From CAXRDE01 sp964229355 (GTDB lineage Bacteria; Cyanobacteriota; Sericytochromatia; UBA7694), in contig CAXRDE010000023.1 of assembly GCA_964229355.1 (NCBI GenBank), positions 186,001 through 250,000 of the forward strand: 64,000 nt of DNA. Reading direction: 5' to 3'. Below are positions 24,723 to 33,319 of the stretch, in pieces. The translations under genes and the position numbers were made by a program. Every line of letters starts with the position of its first letter. Position 1 is the stretch's first letter. The notes below the pieces were generated by a model. It was not told the origin of the DNA, searched no databases, and saw nothing but the letters and a program-made list of their open reading frames with translations.

Positions 24723-24741
24723 CACGCAGTGCGTCAAGAGG
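24723..24741 (-). promoter_or_regulatory. Palindromic operator-like element, copy 2
   Basis: Core ACGCAGTGCGT, identical to the element upstream of pepF (16 of 19 positions overall). The core begins 19 nt upstream of the murA -10 hexamer, against 21 nt at pepF. Confidence 0.5.
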
Positions 24742-24804
24742 TTTCGTAACAATTATTAATATCATCCCATCCAGCGCGAGATAAAACAAGAAGATCGCGG
24801 GGAT

Positions 24805-25335
24805 CTAAGGCTTAAAACACGAAGGTTTCAGGGGTTTCATACCTTGCTGGGCCGTGCGAGACAGCTTTAAAAAACCATGGGTTTCTGTTTTTAAAAGGGT
24901 AAAAAACCGGGTGGGCTGCAATTGCTTTTCGCCCTGGCAATTTTGCGCCAAAAGACGGTTGAATTGCCCCAGAGAAACCTTTTGCTCTGCGTATTGCGAA
25001 AGCAACGCCAGAAAAATGCGCTGACGTAAATACTCAGGCATATCCAGACGCCATTTTAATAAGACACTATGTACCTGACGATTTTTTACCGCAAACTCTA
25101 GCACTGCCCACTCGGCATGAGACTGGGGGTCATAGAAATAAAGATGGGGGTCACGCGCGGTTAAGGGGGCCCCTTGCCAGGTGGCGCGGGTTACAAAACC
25201 CTGTTCTACAAAGGGCAGTAAGGTTTCCAGACGATAGGGATCTCCCAGGCGGGCCTGAGCTGAACCACACACAAAAAACGCAAAAAGCGCCCAAAGCCAG
25301 ACATATCGACTTACTTTGGACGCTTTAAACATCAC
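24805..25335 (-). CDS. Exported protein of unknown function, end of ATP synthase cluster
   Basis: A 176-residue protein with a clear Sec signal peptide (hydrophobic core YVWLWALFAFFVCG, likely cleavage after AQA near residue 28). The mature part starts RLGDPYRLETLLPF and is mixed alpha/beta with no motif I know. It has two cysteines (QNCQGE and SCFKP) that could form a disulfide. The gene begins 6 nt after the atpC stop on the same strand, with no Shine-Dalgarno of its own. It is therefore probably translated by coupling as the last gene of the ATP synthase operon. Whether it has any role in ATP synthase is unknown. Confidence 0.7.
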   Translation of the reverse strand: MMFKASKVSRYVWLWALFAFFVCGSAQARLGDPYRLETLLPFVEQGFVTRATWQGAPLTARDPHLYFYDPQSHAEWAVLEFAVKNRQVHSVLLKWRLDMPEYLRQRIFLALLSQYAEQKVSLGQFNRLLAQNCQGEKQLQPTRFFTLLKTETHGFLKLSRTAQQGMKPLKPSCFKP

Positions 25336-25341
25336 GTAAAC

Positions 25342-25779
25342 TTAGCGTGTGGGACGGCTTTTGCGATGCTTCAACAGTTCAGCAACACGCAAGCGCATCC
25401 GCGCTCTTTGTAATGACGCCATGGAACGGGCACGATCCACAGCCTCAGAACCGGCAGATTCGCTCAGACGAACCTGGGCACGATCTGCGGCCTGTTTGGC
25501 ACGTAACTCGTCCAGGTCGCCCGATTGCTCAGCGCTTTCGGTCAGCACTGTCGCATGGTTGTTATGAAATTCGAGAATGCCACCCATGGTGGTGATAAAA
25601 TCACGCTGGCCGTTTTTTTGGTACTCAAGGTAACCAATATCCACCAGCATAAACACGGGCACGTGACCCGGCAGAATTCCCAATGAGCCGCTGGGGCCCA
25701 TTACAGACAAGAAATCTACCGTTTCACTTAAGAGTGCACCAGTGGGGGTGACCACGTCTAACTGAATGCTTCGACTCAT
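25342..25779 (-). CDS. atpC: ATP synthase F1 subunit epsilon
   Basis: A 145-residue central-stalk subunit that couples rotation and can inhibit ATP hydrolysis. The N-terminal beta-sandwich shows LDVVTPTGALLSE and GSLGILPGHVPVF. The C-terminal helical pair (AQVRLSESAGSEAVDRARS, then LQRARMRLRV) is complete, so the inhibitory C-terminal hairpin is possible. It lies 8 nt after atpD. Confidence 0.95.
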   Translation of the reverse strand: MSRSIQLDVVTPTGALLSETVDFLSVMGPSGSLGILPGHVPVFMLVDIGYLEYQKNGQRDFITTMGGILEFHNNHATVLTESAEQSGDLDELRAKQAADRAQVRLSESAGSEAVDRARSMASLQRARMRLRVAELLKHRKSRPTR

Positions 25780-25787
25780 GTCACCTA

Positions 25788-27206
25788 TTATCCTTGTAAT
25801 TTTTTCGCTTTTTCGATGGCTTCATCAATGGTACCTACCAGCAAGAATGCTTGCTCAGGAAGGTGATCGTACTTGCCTTCTAAGATTTCTTTGAAGCTGC
25901 GTACAGAATCTTCGAGTTTAACGTAGGTACCGGGTGAACCGGTAAAGATTTCCGCAACGTGGAAAGGCTGACTGAGGAAACGCTCTAAACGACGGGCACG
26001 GGCCACGGTCTGTTTGTCTTCATCAGAGAGTTCTTCCATACCCAGAATTGCAATAATATCTTGCAATTCGTTGTAGCGCTGCAGCACCTGCTGAACCGCA
26101 CGGGCAGTTTCATAGTGCTCTTTACCCACAACTTCAGGCTTCAGAATTTGTGAAGAAGAATCCAGCGGATCCACCGCAGGATAAATCCCTTTTTCTGAAA
26201 TCTTACGGGACAATACGGTGGTGGCACCCAGGTGAGCAAAGGTAGTGGCTGGCGCAGGGTCAGTCAAGTCATCCGCAGGAACGTAAACAGCCTGAATCGA
26301 AGTGATCGATCCAGATTTGGTGGAGGTAATCCGCTCTTGCATCATCCCCATCTCAGTGGCCAATGTAGGCTGGTAACCTACTGCTGAAGGCATACGGCCC
26401 AGCAGTGCGGATACTTCAGAACCGGCCTGGGTGAAACGGAAAACGTTGTCGATGAATAAAAGAACGTCCTGATTTTGAACATCACGGAAATATTCCGCAA
26501 CGGTCAAACCGGTCAGACCCACACGCATACGCGCTCCGGGCGGTTCGTTCATCTGACCATAAACCAGCGCTACTTTATCAATAACGTTAGATTCGATAAA
26601 TTCGTGATACAGGTCGTTTCCTTCACGGGTCCGCTCACCTACACCGGTAAATACGGATACACCCCCGTGCTGTTTCGCAATGTTGTGAATCAGCTCCTGA
26701 ATCAGTACGGTTTTGCCTACACCGGCACCGCCGAACAGACCGATTTTACCGCCTTTTGGATAAGGGGCCAGAAGGTCGATAACCTTAATGCCGGTTTCGA
26801 AAACTTCGGGCTCTACGGTTAAATCAACCATTTTGGGAGCATCACGGTGAATGGGCATGCGCTGAGGCGCGTTTACAGGGCCCACTTCATCTACAGGGTC
26901 ACCGGTAACATTCATAATACGACCTAAGGTCGCTTCGCCGACGGGCACCATAATGGGCGCGCCAGTGTCGACGACTTGCATGCCGCGCACAAGGCCGTCG
27001 GTAGAGGACATTGATACGGTACGCACAGCGTTACCGCCTAAGTGTTGCTGAACTTCAACAACCAGTCGTCCTTCTTCGCCCCGATCAATTTCCAGAGCGT
27101 TGTAAATATCAGGCAGACTTTCGCCGTCAAATAAAACGTCAACAACAGGACCCAGAATTTGGGTGATTTTGCCAACGCGTTGGGTTTGAACTGCACTTTC
27201 TGTCAT
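25788..27206 (-). CDS. atpD: ATP synthase F1 subunit beta
   Basis: A 472-residue catalytic subunit. The P-loop is GGAGVGKT, followed by the catalytic glutamate region GVGERTREGNDLYHEF. LLFIDNVFRFTQAGSEVSALLGRMPSAVGY (in part) gives the Walker B and adenine-side residues, and VYVPADDLTDPAPATTF the conserved loop. It is normal in length and lies between atpG (17 nt) and atpC (8 nt). In most cyanobacteria atpD-atpC form a separate locus; here they stay with the main cluster. Confidence 0.98.
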   Translation of the reverse strand: MTESAVQTQRVGKITQILGPVVDVLFDGESLPDIYNALEIDRGEEGRLVVEVQQHLGGNAVRTVSMSSTDGLVRGMQVVDTGAPIMVPVGEATLGRIMNVTGDPVDEVGPVNAPQRMPIHRDAPKMVDLTVEPEVFETGIKVIDLLAPYPKGGKIGLFGGAGVGKTVLIQELIHNIAKQHGGVSVFTGVGERTREGNDLYHEFIESNVIDKVALVYGQMNEPPGARMRVGLTGLTVAEYFRDVQNQDVLLFIDNVFRFTQAGSEVSALLGRMPSAVGYQPTLATEMGMMQERITSTKSGSITSIQAVYVPADDLTDPAPATTFAHLGATTVLSRKISEKGIYPAVDPLDSSSQILKPEVVGKEHYETARAVQQVLQRYNELQDIIAILGMEELSDEDKQTVARARRLERFLSQPFHVAEIFTGSPGTYVKLEDSVRSFKEILEGKYDHLPEQAFLLVGTIDEAIEKAKKLQG

Positions 27207-27223
27207 TTGTTTGTTTCCTTCTT

Positions 27224-28093
27224 CTATTGATTCAGGGCTTCTGCGCCGCCCACAACTTCCAGAATTTCTGTTGTAATACCTGCTTGACGAACTTTGTTGT
27301 AGAGCGTGCTTAACTCATCCAATAGTTCATCCGCATTTTTTGTTGCCGCATCCATTGCTGTCATCCGAGCTGCCAACTCACTGGCGGCACTTTCCAGTAG
27401 CGAACGCAAAATTTGGCGCCCAATATAGCGGGGCAAAATATTTTGCAATAAAGTGACCGGATCAGGCTCGTAAAGATATTCAGCTTTTGGAGCTTCCTCG
27501 CCCTCAGGAGGGGCTACAGGCAACAGTTGTAATTCACTGGGGTTGTACTGCAGCATGGACACAAAGTCTGTGTAGATCAACACCACTTTGTCCACTTTCC
27601 CTTCTAAGAAAGCCGTACTAATCGCTTCCGTCAGCATTTCTGCTTCAGCATAGGTGGGTACTGCAGGGAGTGAAGCGTACCGACCCATAATCTCAATTTC
27701 ACCTTTTTGGTAGAAGTTAATGGCTTTATTGCCCACCAGCCAGGCCTTGGGGGTTTGACCCGCCGCCAGGGCTGCTTCCATTTGCAAATTGGCAAACTTG
27801 AGTACGTTGGAGTTGTAAGCACCACACAGACCTTTGTCGGAGGTGACAATCACAAAACCAATGTTTTTGACGTCTCGCTGCTCCAGGAGGGGCTCATTGA
27901 GCTCCTCCTCAGCCAGGCGATAAGCCACATACTGAAACATTTCTTTCAGCTTTTGCGCATACGGACGGGTGGACATCACGCTGTCCTGGGCACGACGAAC
28001 CTTCGCAGCCGCAACCATTTTCATGGCCTTGGTAATCTGCTGGGTTCCTTTCAAGCTTTTGATCCGATTTCGGATCTCCCGTGTACTTACCAT
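27224..28093 (-). CDS. atpG: ATP synthase F1 subunit gamma
   Basis: A 289-residue rotor shaft. The N-terminal helix has TREIRNRIKSLKGTQQITKAMKMV (in part) and the C-terminal helix MDAATKNADELLDELST. The length is that of ordinary bacterial gamma. The roughly 30-40 residue insert found in cyanobacterial and chloroplast gamma is missing, so light-related redox or insert-based control is not expected. It starts 3 nt after the atpA stop. Confidence 0.96.
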   Translation of the reverse strand: MVSTREIRNRIKSLKGTQQITKAMKMVAAAKVRRAQDSVMSTRPYAQKLKEMFQYVAYRLAEEELNEPLLEQRDVKNIGFVIVTSDKGLCGAYNSNVLKFANLQMEAALAAGQTPKAWLVGNKAINFYQKGEIEIMGRYASLPAVPTYAEAEMLTEAISTAFLEGKVDKVVLIYTDFVSMLQYNPSELQLLPVAPPEGEEAPKAEYLYEPDPVTLLQNILPRYIGRQILRSLLESAASELAARMTAMDAATKNADELLDELSTLYNKVRQAGITTEILEVVGGAEALNQ

Positions 28094-28096
28094 AAT

Positions 28097-29614
28097 TTAC
28101 CCCTTATAAACGCTTTCTTTAAACGCTTTCAGGGCTTGTTTTAATTTGTCTTCGGTTTCTTCGCCGTGAAGGGCACCGGTTTCAGTGATTTTTGCTTCGA
28201 TATCAGGGTGGTTGGTATCGAGGTAAGCAAAGAATTGCTTACGGAAAGCGTCGATTTGTTTGTAATCCACGTCATCGGTATAACCCTGAGTGACCGCGTA
28301 AATTTGAATCACCATTTTACCCAAAGAGTAAGGTGCGTTTACGGGCTGTTTCAGAATCTCGGTCAAACGCTGTCCCCGAGCCAATTGGTTCTGGGTGGCT
28401 TTGTCAAGGTCAGAAGCAAACTGTGCGAAAGCAGCCAGCTCACGGAACTGAGCCAATTCCAGACGCATGGGACCTGAAATCTTCTTCATGGCTTTGGTTT
28501 GCGCAGCACCCCCTACCCGTGATACCGAAATACCGGAGTTGATCGCAGGACGGATACCGGCGTTAAACAAGTCTGTTTCTAAGAAGATCTGACCATCGGT
28601 AATCGAAATAACGTTGGTGGGAATAAAGGCAGTTACGTCGTTGGCCTGGGTTTCAACGATAGGCAGCGCGGTCAAAGAACCGGCGCCTTCTTTATCGCTC
28701 AACTTGGCAGCGCGCTCAAGCAGACGAGAGTGCAGATAGAAAACGTCACCAGGATACGCTTCACGTCCGGGAGGACGACGCATCAGCAGAGACATTTCAC
28801 GATAAGCCGCAGCTTGCTTGGTTAAGTCATCATACACACACAGCACGTGGCCGCCTTTGTACATGAAGTACTCACCCATCGCGCAACCGGCGTAAGGAGA
28901 AAGGAACTGCAGTGCAGGGGCATCGTTTGCGTTTGCAGCCACAACGATGGTGTACTCCATGGCACCGTGATCTTCGAGGGTTTTAATCACGTTGGCAACG
29001 TTAGAGGCCCGTTGACCGATCGCCACGTAAACGCAGATACAATTTTGACCTTTTTGGTTCAGGATCGCGTCTACGGCCACAGAGGTTTTACCGGTTTGAC
29101 GGTCACCAATGATCAGCTCCCGTTGACCGCGGCCAATGGGAATCATTGAGTCTACAGCGGTAATACCGGTTTGCAGGGGTTCGTGAACGGATTTACGGGC
29201 AATAATACCCGGTGCAGGGGATTCAACTTTGCGGTATTCGGCAGCTTCAATCGGGCCTTTACCATCTAAAGGGTTACCCAAACAGTCCACCACACGACCC
29301 AGCAGGGCTTCACCCACAGGAACTTCGACCACGCGGCCGGTGGTTTTGACCACGTGACCTTCTTTAATGTCGCGGCCAGTACCAAAAATTACGGATCCGA
29401 CACTGTCTTCTTCTAAGTTAAACACCATTCCCACGGTGCCGTTGCCGAAGTCTAACAGTTCACCCGCCATGGCTTTTTCTAAACCATGAATACGGGCAAT
29501 ACCGTCGCCTACGCTGAGAACGGTTCCGGTGGAAGAGTCACTGAGTTGTTGTTCATAATTTGCAATTTGCTGCTTTAAAATATTGGTAATTTCATCGGGT
29601 TGAATGCTCAACAT
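28097..29614 (-). CDS. atpA: ATP synthase F1 subunit alpha
   Basis: A 505-residue nucleotide-binding subunit. The P-loop is GDRQTGKT, and the late arginine-finger region ISVSRVGGAAQTKAMKK is intact. An N-terminal helix for contact with the delta subunit precedes VLSVGDGIARIHGL. It lies 35 nt after atpH and 3 nt before atpG. Confidence 0.98.
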   Translation of the reverse strand: MLSIQPDEITNILKQQIANYEQQLSDSSTGTVLSVGDGIARIHGLEKAMAGELLDFGNGTVGMVFNLEEDSVGSVIFGTGRDIKEGHVVKTTGRVVEVPVGEALLGRVVDCLGNPLDGKGPIEAAEYRKVESPAPGIIARKSVHEPLQTGITAVDSMIPIGRGQRELIIGDRQTGKTSVAVDAILNQKGQNCICVYVAIGQRASNVANVIKTLEDHGAMEYTIVVAANANDAPALQFLSPYAGCAMGEYFMYKGGHVLCVYDDLTKQAAAYREMSLLMRRPPGREAYPGDVFYLHSRLLERAAKLSDKEGAGSLTALPIVETQANDVTAFIPTNVISITDGQIFLETDLFNAGIRPAINSGISVSRVGGAAQTKAMKKISGPMRLELAQFRELAAFAQFASDLDKATQNQLARGQRLTEILKQPVNAPYSLGKMVIQIYAVTQGYTDDVDYKQIDAFRKQFFAYLDTNHPDIEAKITETGALHGEETEDKLKQALKAFKESVYKG

Positions 29615-29649
29615 ACTAGAAATGTGCCTTTCTTTGATTAAATATCACC

Positions 29650-30183
29650 CTACACCAGAGCCTGGGCGAGGTTATTCAGCTGAGTTTTGAGAGAACCATC
29701 AATCATACGATCACCAATTTTGATGGTGACGCCCCCAAGCAATGCGGGGTCAGTATGACAGTTCATGACGACTTGCTGTCCAAGGTATTCTTCAAGCTGC
29801 TGCTTGAGAATTGCTTCGGTTTTTTTGAACATGGGAACCGCTGTTACCACGTCCGTAATCACGGTCTTATTGCTGGCATTGAGTAAGCGTGTGTACTCGG
29901 CTGCAATTTCAGCCAGGTGATCTTCACGTTTTTTGTCCACCAGCAGACACAAAAAATGCAAAAGTTGGTCAGGAATTTTTCCTGAGAACAATTGCTGAAT
30001 CATCTGCTTTTTATCTTCTTTTCTCACCACAGGGTGATGCAAGATGCGACCAAAATCAGGATGTTCTTTCATCATCTCCAGGATATCATCGAGGATACCG
30101 CCAAATTTGGCTTCCTGACGCTGCTCCTGAGCCAGTTGAAAAAGTGCCTGGGCGTAGCGCTCTGCTACGACTTTATTTTTCAT
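29650..30183 (-). CDS. atpH: ATP synthase F1 subunit delta
   Basis: A 177-residue peripheral-stalk connector (OSCP-type). The N-terminal helical domain starts VAERYAQALFQLAQEQ, and the C-terminal domain ends DPALLGGVTIKIGDRMIDGS, the family signature. The gene overlaps the end of atpF by 4 nt. Confidence 0.95.
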   Translation of the reverse strand: MKNKVVAERYAQALFQLAQEQRQEAKFGGILDDILEMMKEHPDFGRILHHPVVRKEDKKQMIQQLFSGKIPDQLLHFLCLLVDKKREDHLAEIAAEYTRLLNASNKTVITDVVTAVPMFKKTEAILKQQLEEYLGQQVVMNCHTDPALLGGVTIKIGDRMIDGSLKTQLNNLAQALV

Positions 30184-30677
30184 GAGGTGTACTCCTTGAA
30201 GCCCTTAAGCGTATAAGCAAAGTCCTCGACCAGCTCAGAGTGTCCAAGCTTGTTGAGATCTTGCTCAATTAAGTTTTGTGCGTTGGCCATGACTTGTTCC
30301 ACAAGCTCCTGGCGCAGGTTCAATCGCAAGTTATTGACTTCTTGTTCAATTTGACGATCAACGCGCACTCTTAAGGCTGCAATTTCAGCAGTGGTATCTG
30401 CCTTCATTTTTTCAGCAGCAGCCTTACCACGGGCTTCGGCTTCATCACGGATTGCCTGAATCTGAGGCGCTGCGTCACGAATTTGTGCACGGACAGCGTC
30501 CAGTTCGGCAGACATATCTGCCAGATTTTTTTCTGTCTCTTCAATCGTCTGTACGATATCTTTGTGTTTATTCCCGATACCCTCTGACAAACGAGGCACC
30601 AGCAGTTTCCATAACAAGAAGGCCAGGATACCAAAGTTCAAAAGGTTTGAAATCACCATTAAAAGAAGGGGGCTCAT
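30180..30677 (-). CDS. atpF: ATP synthase F0 subunit b
   Basis: A 165-residue peripheral-stalk subunit with one N-terminal membrane helix (LLLMVISNLLNFGILAFLLW) and a long charged coiled coil from about residue 35 to 150. It follows the b' gene by 3 nt and overlaps atpH by 4 nt. b and b' most likely pair as a heterodimer. Confidence 0.93.
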   Translation of the reverse strand: MSPLLLMVISNLLNFGILAFLLWKLLVPRLSEGIGNKHKDIVQTIEETEKNLADMSAELDAVRAQIRDAAPQIQAIRDEAEARGKAAAEKMKADTTAEIAALRVRVDRQIEQEVNNLRLNLRQELVEQVMANAQNLIEQDLNKLGHSELVEDFAYTLKGFKEYTS

Positions 30678-30680
30678 TGT

Positions 30681-31121
30681 CTAAACACCTACTTCCTGGG
30701 TGGCTTTGGGAGTCAATTTAGCCACGATTTGGTTTGCCAAAGGGGCAATCTGCGCGTTTAAGACTTTGCGCAGTTCAATTTCCTGCTGAGCCAATTGCTC
30801 GCGGGTTTCATTCATCTTAATATCTAGTTCTGCCTGAACGGCAGCCAGTTGCGCTTCACGCTCCTGATTTGCCTTTTCAATCTGGGCCGCTACCAGTTCA
30901 AAAGCATCCTGACGGGCCTGATCCAATTGTTGCTGGTGATCAGCACGCAGTTTTTTAAGTTCTGCGTGTTTGGCTTCCGTTTGTTGGATAGCCTGATCGA
31001 GACCGGACTGGCGTTCTTTTTGGATCTTAATAATCGGCTGAAAGAAGATTTTGTTAAGAATAAATAAAAAGAAGAGAAAATTAATAAGTTGTATTACTAT
31101 AGTTGCATCAAAAGAAACCAC
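30681..31121 (-). CDS. atpF': ATP synthase F0 subunit b'
   Basis: A second b-type subunit of 146 residues: membrane helix near residues 7-28 (QLINFLFFLFILNKIFF), then a Gln/Glu/Ala-rich coiled coil. I choose the GTG at 31121 because GGAG lies 7 nt upstream; an upstream GTG at 31139 would place that site inside the coding region. It is the first gene of the cluster. Distinct b and b' subunits are typical of cyanobacteria, chloroplasts and some proteobacteria. Genes for subunits a, c and AtpI, which normally precede it, are absent here. Confidence 0.9.
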   Translation of the reverse strand: MVSFDATIVIQLINFLFFLFILNKIFFQPIIKIQKERQSGLDQAIQQTEAKHAELKKLRADHQQQLDQARQDAFELVAAQIEKANQEREAQLAAVQAELDIKMNETREQLAQQEIELRKVLNAQIAPLANQIVAKLTPKATQEVGV

Positions 31122-31154
31122 GTGTCTTCTCCATATCACATAAGTGGATGGTAA

Positions 31155-31163
31155 ATTATAACA
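31155..31163 (-). promoter_or_regulatory. Extended -10 promoter of the ATP synthase operon
   Basis: TGTTATAAT on the minus strand lies 33 nt before the b' GTG start, with no clear -35. It is the only good promoter candidate in the space between the hook-like gene and the operon. Confidence 0.55.
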
Positions 31164-31205
31164 CTAATCTTCGCTCGCTTGAGGGGTTTAAAACCTCCGA
31201 AACGC

Positions 31206-31233
31206 AAATAACCCCGTTTTTACGAGGTTATTT
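31206..31233 (-). terminator. Possible terminator after the 634-residue hook-like gene
   Basis: An 11-bp stem (AAATAACCCCG with its near-complement, one mismatch) and a 6-nt loop lie 34 nt past the stop. The T-rich flank suits the plus strand better than the minus, so the direction is uncertain. Confidence 0.4.
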
Positions 31234-31266
31234 TATGTTTTTATTTAGTTCAGGTTAAAGAAAAGC

Positions 31267-33171
31267 CTAGCGGATCAAGCTGTTCAAATCGTCAGTGATT
31301 AAATTATGGGTACTGATAATTTTTGAGATCGACGAGAATACTTTCTGGGCAATGCTCAACATGGGAATATATTCTGTGAGGGAAGCCTCAGAAGCTTCCA
31401 GGGCGTTTTGCGTCACAAAGGTGCGCGGGCGTTTGCCATGCACCGTATTCGATAACTCTACGTTACCCACATCAGAGACTCCCACGGATACCATTTCACC
31501 GGTGGTTTGGGTATTGGTGGTGTTCTTAAAGTCGGCATAAAGGCTTTCTGCACGCAGAATATTTCCACCGTTACGCAGCGTTAAAAATCCAGCCAGATTT
31601 TCGCCTGAAGAAGTCACATTAAAGGTGGCCACTGGACCGTTATCGATGCTGATTGAGATCTGCTGGTTACGATCCAGGCGAATCGCCACGCGATGCGAGG
31701 CTGCAGCATCTAAGTCAGCACTGGTGACACCCGCACCAATTGCTCCGATGTTAACTGCGGCGGCCAGAGGAACAGCAACTAAACCGGGGCCATATCCATC
31801 GGGACGCTGGCGGAGCACGACGTTACCTGTGTTGGGGTTATATTGCAGCTCATACCCTCCCGAGTTAAACGAGTGCGGGTCATTTTGTCCAAACCCGAAG
31901 GTCACAATCCCGCCGTTGGTTACTTTCAAGTCCATAACCACATCAAACTGCTCGGTAGAAGAGGACTCTGAGATAATCATACTTCCGCCTGCAAAAGGTG
32001 CTACGGCTTCAGATTGAACATAACCCGCCGTTTTGTTATGGGTATAAACAGGCAATGGATTAACGATCTGCTGTAAGGTCGGAGCCACAGCCCCCAGCAT
32101 ATTTTGACCGAATTGGTTAGCAGCCGGATTGCTAGAAATATCTTTAATATAGTTTTCAGCGCTGTTGTCAATGTCATCGCGACTGCGTATAAAGCGGCTG
32201 TCATTTCCCCCAAAAGCATAAACATCTTGATAGGGATTGTCCAACTTAAAGAAACGGGCCAGAGCCAGTCCATTGGTTCCACTAAAAGCAATACGGTTAT
32301 TAGCACCACCAGCTACAGTATTCTCAATAGAAAGACGGTCAGTGACCTCATCATAGGTAGCCGTTACGCCTGCCACACCGTTCAGCAACGTCAGAATATC
32401 ATCAAGGGTTTGGCTGGGTACATCAGGAATAACCAGGGAACCATTTGCACCAAAATCAATGGTAGCGTCCGCATCAAGAACACTCGGTGGCAAAGCAGTA
32501 GAATAAATAAAACCCGGATCATCTACAGTGGGAATAAAAATAGGATCATCATACACAAAGGTAATCCCATCGGTTCCGATGGAAAAGTCGTTTTTCACAC
32601 GGGTGGTCAAATTGCCATCAATTTCAAACACGGTGGAGCCATACTGAGACATGCGCAGGTTATCGCGGTTCGCAAAGTCCAAAAGCAAAAAGTTTTTATT
32701 GCCATAGGTATCCAGCTCAGCAGAATAACCGTCTTTATGAAAAATATCGCTTTGATCTTGCGGATCAAAACGAATGTAGTCGCGCCCGGCAGAAACCACT
32801 TTGAGTCCAGCGCTATTGACCAGATACCCTTCGTTATCCCAGTGAAACTCACCGTCACGACTGACGTAATATTTATTGGAGCTTTCATTGTGCAAAACGA
32901 AGAAACCGTCGCCATTTAAAGCAAAGTGAGTGGACGCGTCAGAATTAACAACCGAACCCTGCCCCCACTCCACCTGGGTAGACTGAACGGTTAGGGTTGA
33001 AGGCGGAATCTGTAGATTCCCGGCAACGGAGTTAATCCCCAGACCGTCGGTAAAATTCGCTCGGGTGGTCTTGTAACCGGTGCGATTTGCACTTTGTAAA
33101 TTTCCGTTAATCACGCCAATCCATTGATTAACCGCAACCAGAGAATTAATCCCTATTCTATCGAGTGACAT
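31267..33171 (-). CDS. Large FlgE/F/G-family flagellar hook/rod-like protein, paralogue 1
   Basis: A 634-residue protein. The N-terminus follows the flagellar hook/rod pattern (LQSANRTGYKTTRANF, then the GDGFFVL and VSRDGEFHWDNEGYLVNSAG core of FlgG/FlgE). The C-terminus keeps the ALEASEASLTEYIPMLSIAQ helix that packs with it, although the sequence departs from the usual motif. The middle is unusual. Near 240-310 it has one module resembling flagellin-hook IN repeats (TIDFGANGSL ... ATYDEVTDRLSIE). Residues 387-552 resemble a LamG/concanavalin-type jelly roll (QFDVVMDLKV, GGYELQYNPNTGNVVLRQR, HRVAIRLDRNQQISISIDNG). FlgG is about 260 residues and FlgE about 400. It probably forms part of the axial structure. 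Confidence 0.75.
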   Translation of the reverse strand: MSLDRIGINSLVAVNQWIGVINGNLQSANRTGYKTTRANFTDGLGINSVAGNLQIPPSTLTVQSTQVEWGQGSVVNSDASTHFALNGDGFFVLHNESSNKYYVSRDGEFHWDNEGYLVNSAGLKVVSAGRDYIRFDPQDQSDIFHKDGYSAELDTYGNKNFLLLDFANRDNLRMSQYGSTVFEIDGNLTTRVKNDFSIGTDGITFVYDDPIFIPTVDDPGFIYSTALPPSVLDADATIDFGANGSLVIPDVPSQTLDDILTLLNGVAGVTATYDEVTDRLSIENTVAGGANNRIAFSGTNGLALARFFKLDNPYQDVYAFGGNDSRFIRSRDDIDNSAENYIKDISSNPAANQFGQNMLGAVAPTLQQIVNPLPVYTHNKTAGYVQSEAVAPFAGGSMIISESSSTEQFDVVMDLKVTNGGIVTFGFGQNDPHSFNSGGYELQYNPNTGNVVLRQRPDGYGPGLVAVPLAAAVNIGAIGAGVTSADLDAAASHRVAIRLDRNQQISISIDNGPVATFNVTSSGENLAGFLTLRNGGNILRAESLYADFKNTTNTQTTGEMVSVGVSDVGNVELSNTVHGKRPRTFVTQNALEASEASLTEYIPMLSIAQKVFSSISKIISTHNLITDDLNSLIR

Positions 33172-33224
33172 ACATGACCCTTCCGTGTGCGAAAATACAT
33201 TTCCATCATCATAACATTTCTTTT

Positions 33225-33233
33225 ATCATAGCA
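33225..33233 (-). promoter_or_regulatory. Possible extended -10 promoter of hook-like paralogue 1
   Basis: TGCTATGAT on the minus strand, 54 nt before the ATG at 33171, lies in an AT-rich 148-base gap between the paralogues. Confidence 0.4.
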
Positions 33234-33319
33234 ATTTTATACAGGATAACTCACCAGAAGAAAACCATTATTTAACACAATAACAACGTAAACAACGATT
33301 TTTAATCATTTTTTAAAAA

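Noticed and set aside
24792..24806. Small hairpin AGATC...GATCT at the end of the exported protein gene
   Set aside because: A 5-bp stem overlapping the stop, without a T-run; insufficient for a terminator.
32104..32919. Open frame of 271 codons on the plus strand inside hook-like paralogue 1
   Set aside because: It is antisense to a well-supported gene, has no family features, and its composition is that of a frame shadow.
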